A stretch of 64,000 nt of DNA from assembly GCA_951799425.1 (NCBI GenBank), contig OX637394.1, forward strand, positions 13,341,001 to 13,405,000. Reading direction: 5' to 3'. The notes under the pieces were generated by a model. It saw only the letters and a list, made by a program, of their open reading frames with translations, made no database searches and had not been told where the DNA came from. Below, piece after piece: positions 47,901-55,849 of the stretch (its first letter is position 1; every line of letters begins with the position of its first letter). The stretch is from Ilex aquifolium (Eukaryota; Streptophyta; Magnoliopsida; Aquifoliales; Aquifoliaceae). Made by a program: the position numbers and the translations under genes.

Positions 47901-50900
47901 TCATTTGGTTGAAAAAAAAAAAAGTTGGAACTTTTACGTTAGACACGAAGTGGTGGAAGGTTTATGGGTACGGATTTACTCCTTAGCACCTTTTGGCCTT
48001 GGGTTGCAAAGGATTTTTGAAGGAACTCCTCCCTTTCACATCTTGGCAGGTTGAAGAGCTTTATGTTATTTTTAGTTGGGTTTTTACGTAATTAAGATTT
48101 ATTATGTAGTGTTTTTGGGTTGGATCTTTCTCATGTATCAACTATCTATTGATAAAAATGACTATTCCTTGTGGAAAAAGTGTCGGTGTTTGGTAAAGCA
48201 AGCATCCTTATATTTTTGTGCATTGCATATATGGAAAGATACCATCCCTAAAAATTCAAAGGGTGTGTAATTTCCTTGTTTTCATGTGTTTTATTTTGTG
48301 GGCATTCAATGCGCTTAGTTATATTTTCCTATTGAGGTTGTGTATGGTTTCAATTGTATCTTGCGGATGTGATTGTCTCTTTTGGGTGGTTATTATGATT
48401 TATGTATACAATATTCATCATGACCGGGTTTCAGCTGTGCAGGTTAGTGTGGATGGTATGCTTTGCTGTACAATTTCAAACGACCACTCTGTGAAAATAT
48501 ATGACGTGGTCAATTATGATATGATGGTCATGATACGTCTTCCATTTGTACCTGCTGCTATTGAATGGGTTTATAAACAAGGTGATGTAAAAGCCAAGCT
48601 TGCTATTAGTGACAGTGACTCCTCATTTGTGCACATATATGATGCGCGAGCTGGTTCAAATGAACCCATTATCTCTAGAGAGGTATATTGGTATATTTTT
48701 AGTTTCTAGTTCAGTTGTTTGATGCTGTGCTATTACGTTCCCTTTGTTAAGGTTTTATGGCTTCTGTCATTTTCTGTCCAGATACACTTGGGCCCAGCAA
48801 AAGTTATGAAGTACAATCATGTTTTTGACACGGTTATTTCTGCCGATGCCAAGGGAATCATTGAATACTGGAATCCTGCGACACTGCAGTTCCCAGAGAA
48901 TGGGTGAGTATCTGTGAAGCATCCGTGTATTCGCGAATTCAATGAATGTTGGCTGGAGATCTCCATTAATAATTTGTATGGGATTCTATCACAAATCATT
49001 TGATATTTGATCTTCATAAAACAACAGAATATGTAGCTGAACTATTGCTTGTAGAGGAACTTATAATGGAAGTATTTATAATTGATATGCAAATGGGCTG
49101 GAGTAGTTCTCTTGTTTGCTAATCTCTGTCTTTCTCTCTATGCCCTTTCTTTCTTTTCCTTTCTTTCCATTTTTTCCCCAGTTGTTTTGGTATCATATGC
49201 TTTGTGTGGGACACTCACTGCTAAAAGTGAAGTAATTTGAGAATATGTAAATCCACTTTATGTATATGCTATTTGACCTTGTTTGCTCTCTAATTTGCTT
49301 GGTCTTATGTCTGAAGTAATGCCTAGAACACCAACTGAAGTCCAATATGTATAGTAGTATCATTATGCATGCATACCTATATGAGATTCGGAAATTTGTC
49401 CTAAATTTTCTTGTTTCCATTAGTTTGATTCCCTTTATACTAATATTTCTTTCTCATTTGCATGCAGGATGGGTTTTAGCTTGAAAAGCGATACTAATCT
49501 CTTTGAAATTGTGAAATGCAAAACAACTGTTTCTGCCATTGAGGTAAGATACATACCAATTGGCTCAGAAGATTTTTGGCTTAACATTGAATACTAGTAC
49601 CAGATCATACCTGATTTCTGCAAGAAATGTGAATTTATCATAAGTTATGTGAATATATGGATAGTTGATATGAATATCTGATCTGTTACTTATTTAATAA
49701 ATATTTGGAAAAACTCGCACTCAGTCGCTTTCCAATTATTATTCACAACTATACCATCCTGTATGGCATTGATTCTCAGGTGAGCCCAGATGGTAAGCAA
49801 TTTTCCATCACGTCACCTGACCGTAGAATCCGTGTATTTTGGTTTAGAACGGGCAAATTAAGGCGAGTTTACGATGAATCTCTTGAGGTAATAATTAAAT
49901 GCTTCAATCATTTTCATAGCTTCATTTTACAATTTTTCCTTAGACATTGCTGTCATAACCACTTCTCTTGCATTGTTTAGGTGGCCCAAGATCTCCAGAG
50001 AAGTGATGTTCCCTTATACAGACTGGAAGCTATTGATTTTGGCCGAAGAATGGCTGTAGAAAAAGAATTTGAGAAAACAGATAATGTGCCCCAACCAAAT
50101 GCAGTTTTTGATGAAAGCTCTAACTTTCTTATATATGCAACCCTCCTTGGAATAAAAGTAAGACATCAATTGTCCTGTAACTGCAAGTAGATTTTTGTTC
50201 ATTGGTCTTGGCTTTAGATTCTACTGGAATACGACTGAAGTCAGTTGCATTGAATTTTCCTTGTCAGCAATAAAAATGACTTTTAGATGGTTTTTTTTTT
50301 TTTTTTTTATTTCTTATATCCAACATCTTATTACTTTGGTGTTTATAGGTCATAAATTTACATACAAATAAAGTTTCCCGAATTCTTGGAAAAGTGGAGA
50401 ACAATGATAGATTCTTAAGGATTGCGCTGTATCAAGGTGACAGAAGCAGTAAAAAGGTAAGAAAAATTCCTGCTGCTGCAGCAAATGCCAATGAAAGCAA
50501 AGAACCTTTGACAGATCCCACTCTCTTATGCTGTGCTTTCAAGAAACACAGAATCTATTTATTCAGGTATCAGAATAATTGATGCACAGGAATCAGCTGT
50601 TGCTTATCAGTTTGGTTGTTTTCTTGAAATCATCCTGGCATTAAGGTTGCAATCTGACAGTATTTTTGCAACTACTAGATGCTTACATATGTTCCAAGTC
50701 ATTGAAACATTGCCATGTCAAGTAGCAATAGAACTATGATATACAGACACCTTGGAATTATCTGGGATTTTTTTTTCTTTTTTGGTCTAATCTAGGATTG
50801 TTTTGTCTAGCTGGTTTCTTTGTAATCCAATTGAGGTGGAGTTGTGTCACTTATTGTGTAACACTTTTCTTTAGATCTTATTCATGCATTGGTCATGGTA

Positions 50901-53900
50901 AGCTTGTTTGTATCTGGTTTTTACTCTCAATTATACACCGGTCTTTACATGTACTTTATTGTGAAGTACATAAATTGTTGTTGTCATATTTCTCATATCA
51001 AACAAATAATTTATTTTTTGTTACTGTAGTCGGAGGGAACCAGAGGAACCTGAAGATGCTACCAAGGGAAGGGATGTGTTCAATGAAAAGCCTCCTGCTG
51101 ATGAACTTTTGGCTGTATCAGATTTGGGAAAGGCTGCTACGACATCCCTTCCAGATAATGTGGTGAGTTTTTTTTTATGCCATAACTGTAGAAAATATAT
51201 TTGCTATGATATGCCTTCTAATACATGAAGCGTTCCCCGCATATGAAGTCGTCCCAAATAACAGGAATCATTTGTGAAATTTCAAGCTGAATTTTTTTCC
51301 TGTGTAATTTTGTTTTCACTTCTTGGTAAATTATTTGAATTACTATATAATAGTTTTCACAAGTGGCCATTGCTTGGTGCAATGGTGAAAGCTGGTGTTG
51401 ACGCAAACAGGGGTTCAAGCTAAGTGTAGCCACTTTGTGGACAAGAAAGCCTCTGGTTAGGTCTAGACTGGACTAACCTTCCCAGCACCGTAAATTGAGG
51501 GGATAGCAAAATAAAAGGAGAATGTGTGCTGAGTACATAGAAAGTTCTATCCCTGAAATTTTTAATCATTTTTCCTCCCACCGTGTGAAACTCCTAGGAA
51601 TTGCCTTAGATGAGTTTTATACTATCTGGTTTGACCTTGGTTTGCTTGCCATATGATCTTTTGGTGTTCTTCGTGCTTGCTTTGTGATGTTAGTGTTTTC
51701 TCTTTTTAATTTACATTTTAAATTTACTATCTTTTTGTGTTTCCAATGCACCAGATCATGCATACCTCTCTGGGTGACATTCACATGAAGCTATACCCTG
51801 AGGAATGTCCAAAAACGGTGGAAAACTTTACAACACACTGCAGGAATGGCTATTATGACAATCTCATTTTTCACCGTGTTATCAAAGGCTTTATGATACA
51901 AACAGGAGATCCATTAGGAGACGGCACTGGTGGGCAATCAATTTGGGGAAGAGAGTTTGAAGATGAGTTCCACAAAAGGTGATGATTAGTGTTAGTTAAT
52001 ATAATGAATAGTATACTCCGACCATATATCATCTTGTGCTATTTTTTTGTACTTGAGAGTTGAGACATTGTACGTAGTGGTGTCCATGGGCCAGGTTACC
52101 CACGGGTCTCGGTACCCGGCCCGAAACCCGATAGGTCCGATAGTTGGTCCGTCTGAGTCCGAGCCCAATATCCTTAAAATGAGGGCTTGAGTTTGCCCCC
52201 AAACCTAAAGCCCGGTCCAATAGCCCGCCCTAAAAAACCCGTTAAAAAACCAAGCCCAATAGTCCGCCCACCAAGCCTAGCCCGCCCACCCTTCTTTTGA
52301 AAAAAAGTTAGTACTTTTAGACAATTAAATTTGAAATTTTGAAATAAGTCTCCCAATGTCGGAATTTGAAGTTTTAAAATTTTAGATACTATAAATAATG
52401 TATTATTTTTTTTTCCATACATTAAGCATACAAGTTTTAAATGGTAGAATAATGTAAATAATAAATAAGTGAGTAGGTGTCAACCTAGTTAAGATGTATT
52501 TTATTTATCCCCTAATCAAAAATAAAATTATTCATTATTTTATTTTTATCTATTTTGACTCTATTTTTGATTTAAAAATATAATTTACGCAAATATTAAG
52601 TTACAAAAATATTCATTATTTTTAAATGAAGTTGTATATAAAAAAACTCGCAAGTAGGCCGGCCCAGCAAGCCCGCCCAATAGGCTCGCGGGTTGGGCTG
52701 CGGGTAGCCTACCCGAAGCTCGGCCCGGCCCGCCTGATAACTCACTTGGGTAACGGCTTGAGCCTACACTATCCAGGCCCGGTTTGAAAAAAAATTTGCT
52801 GGCCTAGCCCGGCCCAGCCCAGCCCATGGACACCCTTAATTGTACGATAAACTTTTAATTTCTCTCTTGTATGACATTTTTTAGGGGGGAGAGGGGAGGG
52901 AGAAGGTTTGGTAATTTGATAATTTATAGTATCTAAAGCTGGGTGGGATTGGTAGTGTGATTAACTTGCAGACTAAATGGTGAATGCTGGGTTATTGGTG
53001 GCCTTAATCTTGCTGGAACTTCAATGTGGAAAGTAAAGATGCCTATTTAAGGGAAATGTATGCATCATAGAATGTGCTCAAGTATTAGGTTGAGCACTTG
53101 AGCTACCAGATTCCCAAGTAGCAATGACATAAATACACAATGCAGACATGATGCATCAGACATGGCATGATGGCACGGCTCTGATATGCTAACACGAAAA
53201 TTGTAGATAATTTAGGGCATTAACATTATGGAGAAAAGGAAAAATGTAAATAAATATTTTTTTGTACGTATGAGATATGAAAGGCAACTTACATATCTGT
53301 GGCTAATTTTCAAACTTATATATTGACAATGGCATATTGTGAAGGATGAATTGTGGTGACCCAATGACATCAGTAGGTAAACTCTGATATGATAGTTTTC
53401 TTAGTATGTACGTAATGTCTAAGATCACCATCTCCCTATTATCTATATGCACATTTTTTTTCTGTGTGTTCTCTTTTCCTATATATGTGGTCATTGCATG
53501 CCTAGCCTATGACGCCCATGCTAGGATTCAAATTTCTTTATGAACAAACAAACAGTGAATAAACACTTATGATAGAAAGTAATGCCTACCATTATTTTCT
53601 TTCTGTTACTTATATACATATTATTCTTTCAATTTGTACTCTTTGTCAAATTTTCTTTGAAGAAATTACCAGGGGCTATGTATCTCATGGTTCAAGGTAT
53701 CAGTTGAGTCCGATATGACTTGGCCACTGTCGATCCGATACCAGTACACACACCACAAAAATCCCGATTTCCACCTGAATTGGTGGTGACTCGGTGGTAT
53801 CGGCTTGACTCGGAGTTATATCGGGTCAACCCGGACAATTCATATTGAAATCAGGCCAATTTGGTAAGAATCGACTGCCAACTCTCCAAAATCCCATAGA

Positions 53901-55849
53901 AAATGCTAAAGGCAAAAGAAATGGAAAAGTGACAAAAGAAAAATATACCCAAAATCGATCCTAGAAAAATGATGTCAGCAGTTGGAAAATGACGTCAATG
54001 CCCTTTTTCAGATCTGACAATTTCCTACTATTACCTGCAACTTTGAGGCTTCAATTTAGATCGTTGCTCTGACACCAAGTTAGATTTTGGTGTAATTAGG
54101 TCTAGAGAGAAAAGAAAAGATTAAGAAGAAGAAAGAAGGGATTAAGAAAAGGGTGTAGTGTGTTAGGGTTACACAACTACATCTCAATATATATATTACC
54201 ACAAAAGTACTAAAAATACCCTTTAAGGGTTACATCCTATTATAGCATAACGTAACAGCATATAAACTACATTGCTCTTTATTTATATAAAATGATAGTA
54301 TTCTTATATACTATTTTCAATTCAGTATGCTTTTGTTGCAATGTAATGCTTTCTAGTGGTTTACATTTTTACAGTGGTTTTTTTTTTTTATATATATTGA
54401 GTCAGACTTGCAGAACTCTTTGCTTTTATTTTAGAACTTTTCTATGGCTTTCCTAACTGCTTTGTTTTTTTGATGATCAACAAACTACTTTTCATTAAAA
54501 ATAAAAAGAATTCATGAGGGACGAGAAGTCGTTCAAGAAGAAAAGCATACAAGCAAATGCAGACATACAAATAAAAAATTACATGTCACACGGATTTCCA
54601 GTTCTCCCTAATTACAAACAGGAATTGCTGGAAAATGTGGGCATATAGAAACCTAAAAAGAAGCCGGGAAGCATATTCTTTTCCAAATGCAATCCACCTC
54701 CATTTTGTCTTCAGAAATTCTTGCATTTCTCTCAAGCCAAATACCCGAAACATGGTCATCACCGCACATCCCCAAATGTTTTAGCTTTTTCACTCCTTCC
54801 AAGACCCTGAAGCTCAATTTCAAACAAAAGGCAAAGGGACAATGCAGGATGAGATGTTCAATACTCTCCTCACTTCTAATTACTTTGGCTGCCTTGTTTA
54901 TGTTTTTTTCACTGTTTTTGTTCAGAATGTTATTGCCAGTTGTTTGTTACTACATAACTCAATGGTTCTCATGCATTTATCCTAACTATCACCCATACCA
55001 TTGGCATATGTGGTCATTTGTTTTAAATTTTTGAAAATGCACTTTTGTATTGGGTTGGAGTAACTTGCAGTTGTGGCAAGTCTCTCTTGTGTGTGTTAAC
55101 GTTGTTGCCTTTTCAGTGCCTTGACTGTGTAAATGCCACTTATATAATGACATGATCCTACTGGTCTCTGCAGCTTACGGCATGACAGGCCTTTTACAGT
55201 ATCCATGGCAAATGCAGGACAAAACACCAATGGCTCTCAGTTCTTTATAACCACGGTGGCAACTCCATGGCTGGACAATAAGCACACTGTTTTTGGAAGA
55301 GTTGCAAAGGGAATGGATGTTGTACAGGTATGAGATATACACTTGGTAATCAAATCTCTCTTCTTTTTTCTTCTTTAGTTATTTCTCCTTAGGTTTTCTT
55401 TTAGTAAAATAACAAATGTATAGATCGATGTAAATATGTACATGAATGCATGAAATTACTTGTGCTATGTGGATAAACGTGGCGCAACCTGTTCTGTATT
55501 TAAAGACCCGCCATTTGATCAGTTTTCCAAATTCGGAAAAGGTGCTGAACAAAATTTCCTCGTCATTCAAATGGGGATATCAAATGTTTTGGTGGGTCCA
55601 CAACCCCCTTTAGCATGTGCTTTGGAATGATGGCAGGCATAATGGCGCCCTCAATGTACATGACATGACCTTCAGTTGTGAATATATATTTGTTCTTTCT
55701 CCTATATCGCATGCAACCTACCTCTCTTAGATTGACCTCATTTGAGACTTCTTGATTCTTGACAGGCCATAGAGAAAGTGAAGACAGACAAGGCTGACAA
55801 GCCATACCAAGATGTAAAAATCCTCAATGTGACTGTTCCAAAGTCTTAA
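24413..55849 (+). CDS. CYP71: WD40-repeat cyclophilin (peptidyl-prolyl isomerase), CYP71 type, 13 exons
   Basis: Nuclear multidomain cyclophilin that in Arabidopsis acts with chromatin and repressive histone marks in development. Exons: 24413-24570, 30445-30530, 32237-32325, 48443-48682, 48782-48903, 49468-49543, 49780-49887, 49981-50157, 50349-50566, 51030-51162, 51755-51978, 55174-55327, 55766-55849. All 12 introns are GT-AG and all junctions keep frame, giving 622 residues (Arabidopsis protein about 631). The N-terminus is acidic and carries [11 protein letters not shown]-type motifs follow: [39 protein letters not shown]. The cyclophilin domain starts near residue 470 ([16 protein letters not shown]) and has [25 protein letters not shown] and [14 protein letters not shown], the isomerase site. 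The protein ends NVTVPKS. The start was taken at the first ATG after the leader. Introns 1, 2, 3, 10 and 11 hold transposons. Coding sequence shows no defect. Confidence 0.95.
25016..25230 (-). repeat. Copia 3' LTR
   Basis: 215 bp, TG...CA ends. It differs from its partner at 29311-29525 at five positions by eye (about 2.3%). Confidence 0.95.
25231..25242 (-). other. Copia polypurine tract
   Basis: TAAGGGAGGGTT on the minus strand, directly next to the 3' LTR; the expected plus-strand primer. Confidence 0.8.
25256..26701 (-). pseudogene. Copia reverse transcriptase and RNase H, broken
   Basis: The reverse transcriptase (26701-25637) shows [41 protein letters not shown] and the catalytic YVDDLIF. 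RNase H follows with [18 protein letters not shown], then a stop and frame change near 25630. The C-terminal part (25540-25256) shows [11 protein letters not shown] and [16 protein letters not shown]. Domains match plant Ty1/copia (TNT1-like). A stop separates this part from the integrase at about 26703. Confidence 0.93.
26942..28551 (-). pseudogene. Copia protease and integrase, broken
   Basis: The protease segment (28551-28189) shows [13 protein letters not shown]. The family's catalytic triplet is DSG, and here the middle position is Phe, so the protease is predicted inactive. After frame breaks (near 28220, plus a stop near 28100), the integrase zinc-binding region (28075-27821) has [11 protein letters not shown] and [10 protein letters not shown]. 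The catalytic core (27727-26942) has the acidic residues in [18 protein letters not shown] and NEVAERKNR. The core then runs to a stop at 26942. Confidence 0.9.
28472..29265 (-). pseudogene. Copia gag, frameshifted
   Basis: Capsid protein of the element. It starts [17 protein letters not shown] at 29265, then the frame is lost near 29213 and resumes at about 29211 with [14 protein letters not shown] long alpha-helical gag stretch (UBN2-like: [22 protein letters not shown]) runs to about 28620. A Gly/Arg tail and a zinc knuckle ([12 protein letters not shown], about 28540) follow, with further frame changes just before the knuckle near 28560-28600. The leading cysteine of the knuckle sits in a different frame from the rest. 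Confidence 0.88.
29297..29308 (-). other. Copia primer-binding site
   Basis: On the minus strand it reads TGGTATCAGAGC, complementary to the 3' end of initiator methionine tRNA, two bases inside the 5' LTR. Confidence 0.92.
29311..29525 (-). repeat. Copia 5' LTR
   Basis: 215 bp, same length as the other LTR with no gaps. The reverse-strand TATAAACAG-type stretch near 29380 may be part of the promoter. Confidence 0.95.
29531..30444 (+). other. Rest of intron 1 of the CYP71-like gene
   Basis: Intron sequence between the copia element and exon 2. It carries poly-A and poly-T runs, the last being the polypyrimidine tract before GCAG at 30441-30444. No gene or defined transposon. Confidence 0.7.
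30999..31246. mobile_element. hAT-like MITE, copy 2 (intron 2)
   Basis: Flanked by TTGTATCC on both sides (30991-30998 and 31247-31254; a ninth base A also matches). The left end AATGATCAAAATTTC matches the right end of the 8014-8356 element in reverse complement, and the interior repeats the GAAATATTTCGAAAC-like motifs of that copy. The right end is poorly conserved. Confidence 0.6.
31450..31690 (+). mobile_element. Possible LINE 3'-coding remnant (intron 2)
   Basis: The text AGGTTCAGAGGGTTTAGTCA (31525-31544) and the phrases after it resemble the degenerate RLRWFGHVxRR region near the C-terminus of plant RTE/LINE reverse transcriptases. Several stops and shifts are present. Identification is by resemblance only. 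Confidence 0.3.
31691..32236 (+). other. 3' part of intron 2
   Basis: AT-rich intron sequence ending in CTCTTTCAG before exon 3. Nothing else seen. Confidence 0.6.
32326..33000 (+). other. 5' part of intron 3
   Basis: Begins with the donor GTGAGT; contains a poly-T run (32371-32388). No gene. It ends at the gypsy LTR boundary; the last five bases are GCTTT. Confidence 0.6.
33001..33579 (+). repeat. Gypsy 5' LTR
   Basis: 579 bp starting TGATGGGCC and ending GCATCA (TGAT...ATCA ends). The 33001-33388 part repeats at 43359-43746. A TATA-like ACTATAAATTG lies at about 33328. Confidence 0.9.
33584..33600 (+). other. Gypsy primer-binding site
   Basis: TTTGGCGCCGTCTTTGG lies four bases inside the 5' LTR. 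A TGGCGCCGTC-type sequence is common at this position in plant gypsy elements. I cannot name the tRNA with certainty. Confidence 0.7.
33646..34707 (+). pseudogene. Gypsy gag, interrupted
   Basis: One frame from an ATG at 33646, interrupted by TAA at 34000-34002. The N-terminal 118 codons are low complexity (Pro/Ala/Gln, with [15 protein letters not shown] phrases). The capsid domain (34006-34707) shows [51 protein letters not shown] and [10 protein letters not shown], the usual retrotransposon gag core. The frame ends at 34707, and the nucleocapsid-like part continues in another frame from 34926. Confidence 0.92.
34926..38471 (+). pseudogene. Gypsy protease, reverse transcriptase, RNase H and second RNase H
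   Basis: One continuous frame with stops at 35490-35492, 36426-36428, 37761-37763, 38037-38039 and the end at 38469-38471. It begins with a nucleocapsid-like [17 protein letters not shown]. Protease: [14 protein letters not shown] (about 35355). Reverse transcriptase: [36 protein letters not shown] and the catalytic YVDDMLVKS (36480). First RNase [21 protein letters not shown] and [11 protein letters not shown], to about 37270. The heptapeptide repeat 37368-37970 comes next, followed by the archaeal-like RNase H ([50 protein letters not shown]). The second RNase H places it in the Tat lineage. Confidence 0.93.
37368..37970 (+). repeat. Heptapeptide minisatellite (GAQTxxP) inside gypsy pol
   Basis: About 600 bp of a 21-bp unit, with some 18-bp variants, each unit carrying the NarI/KasI palindrome GGCGCC or a close variant. 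It encodes about 28 repeats of G-A-Q-T-S-F-P and variants ([20 protein letters not shown]). It lies exactly between the two RNase H domains, where a tether is expected. GC content is far above its surroundings. Confidence 0.95.
38474..39694 (+). pseudogene. Gypsy integrase, interrupted
   Basis: A frame change near 38470 separates it from pol. The zinc-binding part shows [18 protein letters not shown] and CDKCQRFA (38690-38840). A TAG stop lies at 38906-38908. The catalytic core (38960-39694) has [19 protein letters not shown] and [18 protein letters not shown] with the expected acidic residues. The C-terminal part shows [11 protein letters not shown] and [10 protein letters not shown]. The frame is lost again at about 39685, just before the normal end. 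Confidence 0.93.
40013..42788 (-). pseudogene. Spliced antisense gene of the gypsy element (plant 'putative gypsy type transposon' family)
   Basis: Lies between integrase and 3' LTR on the opposite strand. Reading the minus strand: exon 1 42788-41471, exon 2 41403-41269, exon 3 41204-40759, exon 4 40681-40013. The three introns have donors GTAAGC, GTGAGT, GTAAGG and acceptors TTGCAG, TTGCAG, CCTCAG, and every junction keeps frame (phases 1, 1, 0). The sum is 856 codons including the terminal stop, with only two in-frame stops (42407-42405 and 41112-41110). The middle of exon 1 ([30 protein letters not shown]) looks like the plant gypsy-associated domain family PF04195. Exon 1 also has a repetitive Gln/Ala/Gly stretch; exon 3 is Pro/Ser-rich; exon 4 is a long coiled coil with repeated [11 protein letters not shown] units and an acidic end. 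Function unknown. Confidence 0.82.
42788..43358 (+). other. Gypsy region between the antisense gene and 3' LTR
   Basis: This is the presumed promoter side of the antisense gene. It includes a GC-rich dyad (CCACCTGACCGGGCAGGTGG, 43168-43187) and a related half copy just downstream. The polypurine-like TTGGGAGGCAAA (43347-43358) adjoins the LTR. No further coding is supported. Confidence 0.6.
43359..43746 (+). repeat. Gypsy 3' LTR, truncated
   Basis: Matches 33001-33388 with about 12 differences, then stops abruptly after CTCATCTCT. The remaining 191 bp of the LTR are absent and I do not find them further downstream. Confidence 0.92.
43910..45320. mobile_element. Non-autonomous hAT-like element
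   Basis: 1411 bp. Left end TAGGGATGTCAGTGGACCG; reverse complement of the right end TAGGGATGTCAATGGACCG. Flanks are CCTAGAAG (43902-43909) and CCCAGAAG (45321-45328), an 8-bp duplication with one mismatch. The subterminal regions are rich in CCCCG/CGGGG motifs on opposite strands. The interior is AT-rich with a GA microsatellite (44879-44910) and no transposase. Confidence 0.85.
44879..44910. repeat. GA microsatellite
   Basis: About 16 GA dinucleotides inside the hAT-like element. Confidence 0.9.
45651..46016 (+). pseudogene. Gag-like N-terminal ORF, unidentified
   Basis: Starts ATG at 45651 and encodes a Tyr/His/Ser-rich protein ([27 protein letters not shown]). It ends in a helix ([13 protein letters not shown]) and a stop at 46014. 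The +1 frame from about 46000 continues the helix into the next ORF ([19 protein letters not shown]), so the two ORFs were probably one and are separated by a single-base shift. I do not recognise the family. Confidence 0.45.
46030..47073 (+). CDS. Unidentified 347-residue ORF in an unclassified retroelement
   Basis: Long open frame with no stops. The N-terminal 35 residues form a probable coiled coil ([18 protein letters not shown]). The middle is acidic and hydrophobic with several SxxSSSEIVD-like stretches, and the C-terminal part contains [29 protein letters not shown] and [14 protein letters not shown], ending [12 protein letters not shown]. No zinc knuckle, protease or polymerase motif. 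It overlaps a purine-rich tract near its end, which fits the last ORF before a 3' LTR. Maintained openness over 1 kb suggests recent function or youth. I cannot assign a family; a gag-like or accessory retroelement protein is an inference. Confidence 0.5.
   Translation: MKNQLSEITSQLSHLNKIFASQQMEENKDKSPISLNVEHLHNDNHISVPLDPHALHPSKHTFNRLSIDTSDEIIFDPIMFPTSSEPKVESSLILELEEKSIQLVPMQDVEHIQLSILESVGNYSMSTIPNHDGIVMDSSSSEIVDIVLDSAPLESVNFDSLSTVKCSIESVLSYFQHQGVIVTPLSLISCPAECLLFKSNENCFAILEFGSNAYLLNFSLNVSISPDFYLENILLNQGTPEPPILLSGVSTGGIAYSSALAPVLIFPLPSHISGQIDDVLRDQICIVTDGDSCIYSSRWKNVDGSFILDEVFYHLHAAFLGYFYFEDSPEESFFQPEENNGDRVGIG
47459..48060 (+). mobile_element. LINE remnant: zinc-binding end of reverse transcriptase
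   Basis: In shifting forward frames the sequence reads like the plant LINE zf-RVT region: a [14 protein letters not shown] phrase (47588-47617), then a Cys-poor SxxHLxxHC-like stretch. After that comes text resembling the typical W(N)xVxLAIIWxxWLEKN (near 47866-47920). Many stops and shifts. The remnant reads with the host gene. Confidence 0.6.
48061..48442 (+). other. 3' end of intron 3
   Basis: T-rich intron sequence; acceptor GCTGTGCAG at 48434-48442 before exon 4. No gene seen. Confidence 0.7.
51361..51515 (+). mobile_element. SINE-like element (intron 10)
   Basis: Contains an A-box-like TTGGTGCAATGGTGAAAGC and a B-box-like GGGGTTCAAGC 30 bases later, followed by CCTCTGGTTAGGTC and CCTTCCCAGCACCGTAAATT. 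The layout resembles the plant Au-SINE family in degenerate form (tRNA-related head, then a body with CCTTCCC and a TAAAT-like end). Ends are approximate. Confidence 0.5.
52075..52838. mobile_element. Non-autonomous hAT-like element with perfect 8-bp duplication (intron 11)
   Basis: 764 bp between identical ATTGTACG flanks (52067-52074, 52839-52846). Left end TAGTGGTGTCCATGGGCC; reverse complement of the right end TAAGGGTGTCCATGGGCT. Subterminal regions are rich in GGCCCG/CGGGCC motifs, while the centre is AT-rich. No transposase. Confidence 0.9.
52847..53680 (+). other. Intron 11, undefined sequence
   Basis: No gene and no defined transposon ends. Confidence 0.5.
53681..54260 (-). mobile_element. 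Possible retroelement fragment with initiator-tRNA-like primer site
   Basis: On the minus strand it reads TTGGTGTCAGAGCAACGATC (54065-54084), one base different from the common TGGTATCAGAGC primer-binding site. It is preceded by an LTR-like stretch (TAACCCTTAAAGGG... to about 54090). A repetitive segment rich in TCGGTGGTATCGG-like motifs (53690-53890) lies on its other side. No coding domain; ends undefined. Confidence 0.4.
54470..54900 (-). mobile_element. LINE remnant, reverse strand (intron 11)
   Basis: Read on the minus strand, 54890-54660 encodes [16 protein letters not shown] and, after about 25 residues, [14 protein letters not shown]. This is the typical zinc-binding C-terminus of plant LINE reverse transcriptases. 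A T-rich tail direction and AAAAATAAAAAG near 54500 fit a LINE 3' end. Confidence 0.7.

Noticed and set aside
49705..49980. Open frame extending exon 7 on both sides
   Set aside because: Only 49780-49887 matches the family; the rest is intron that happens to lack stops.
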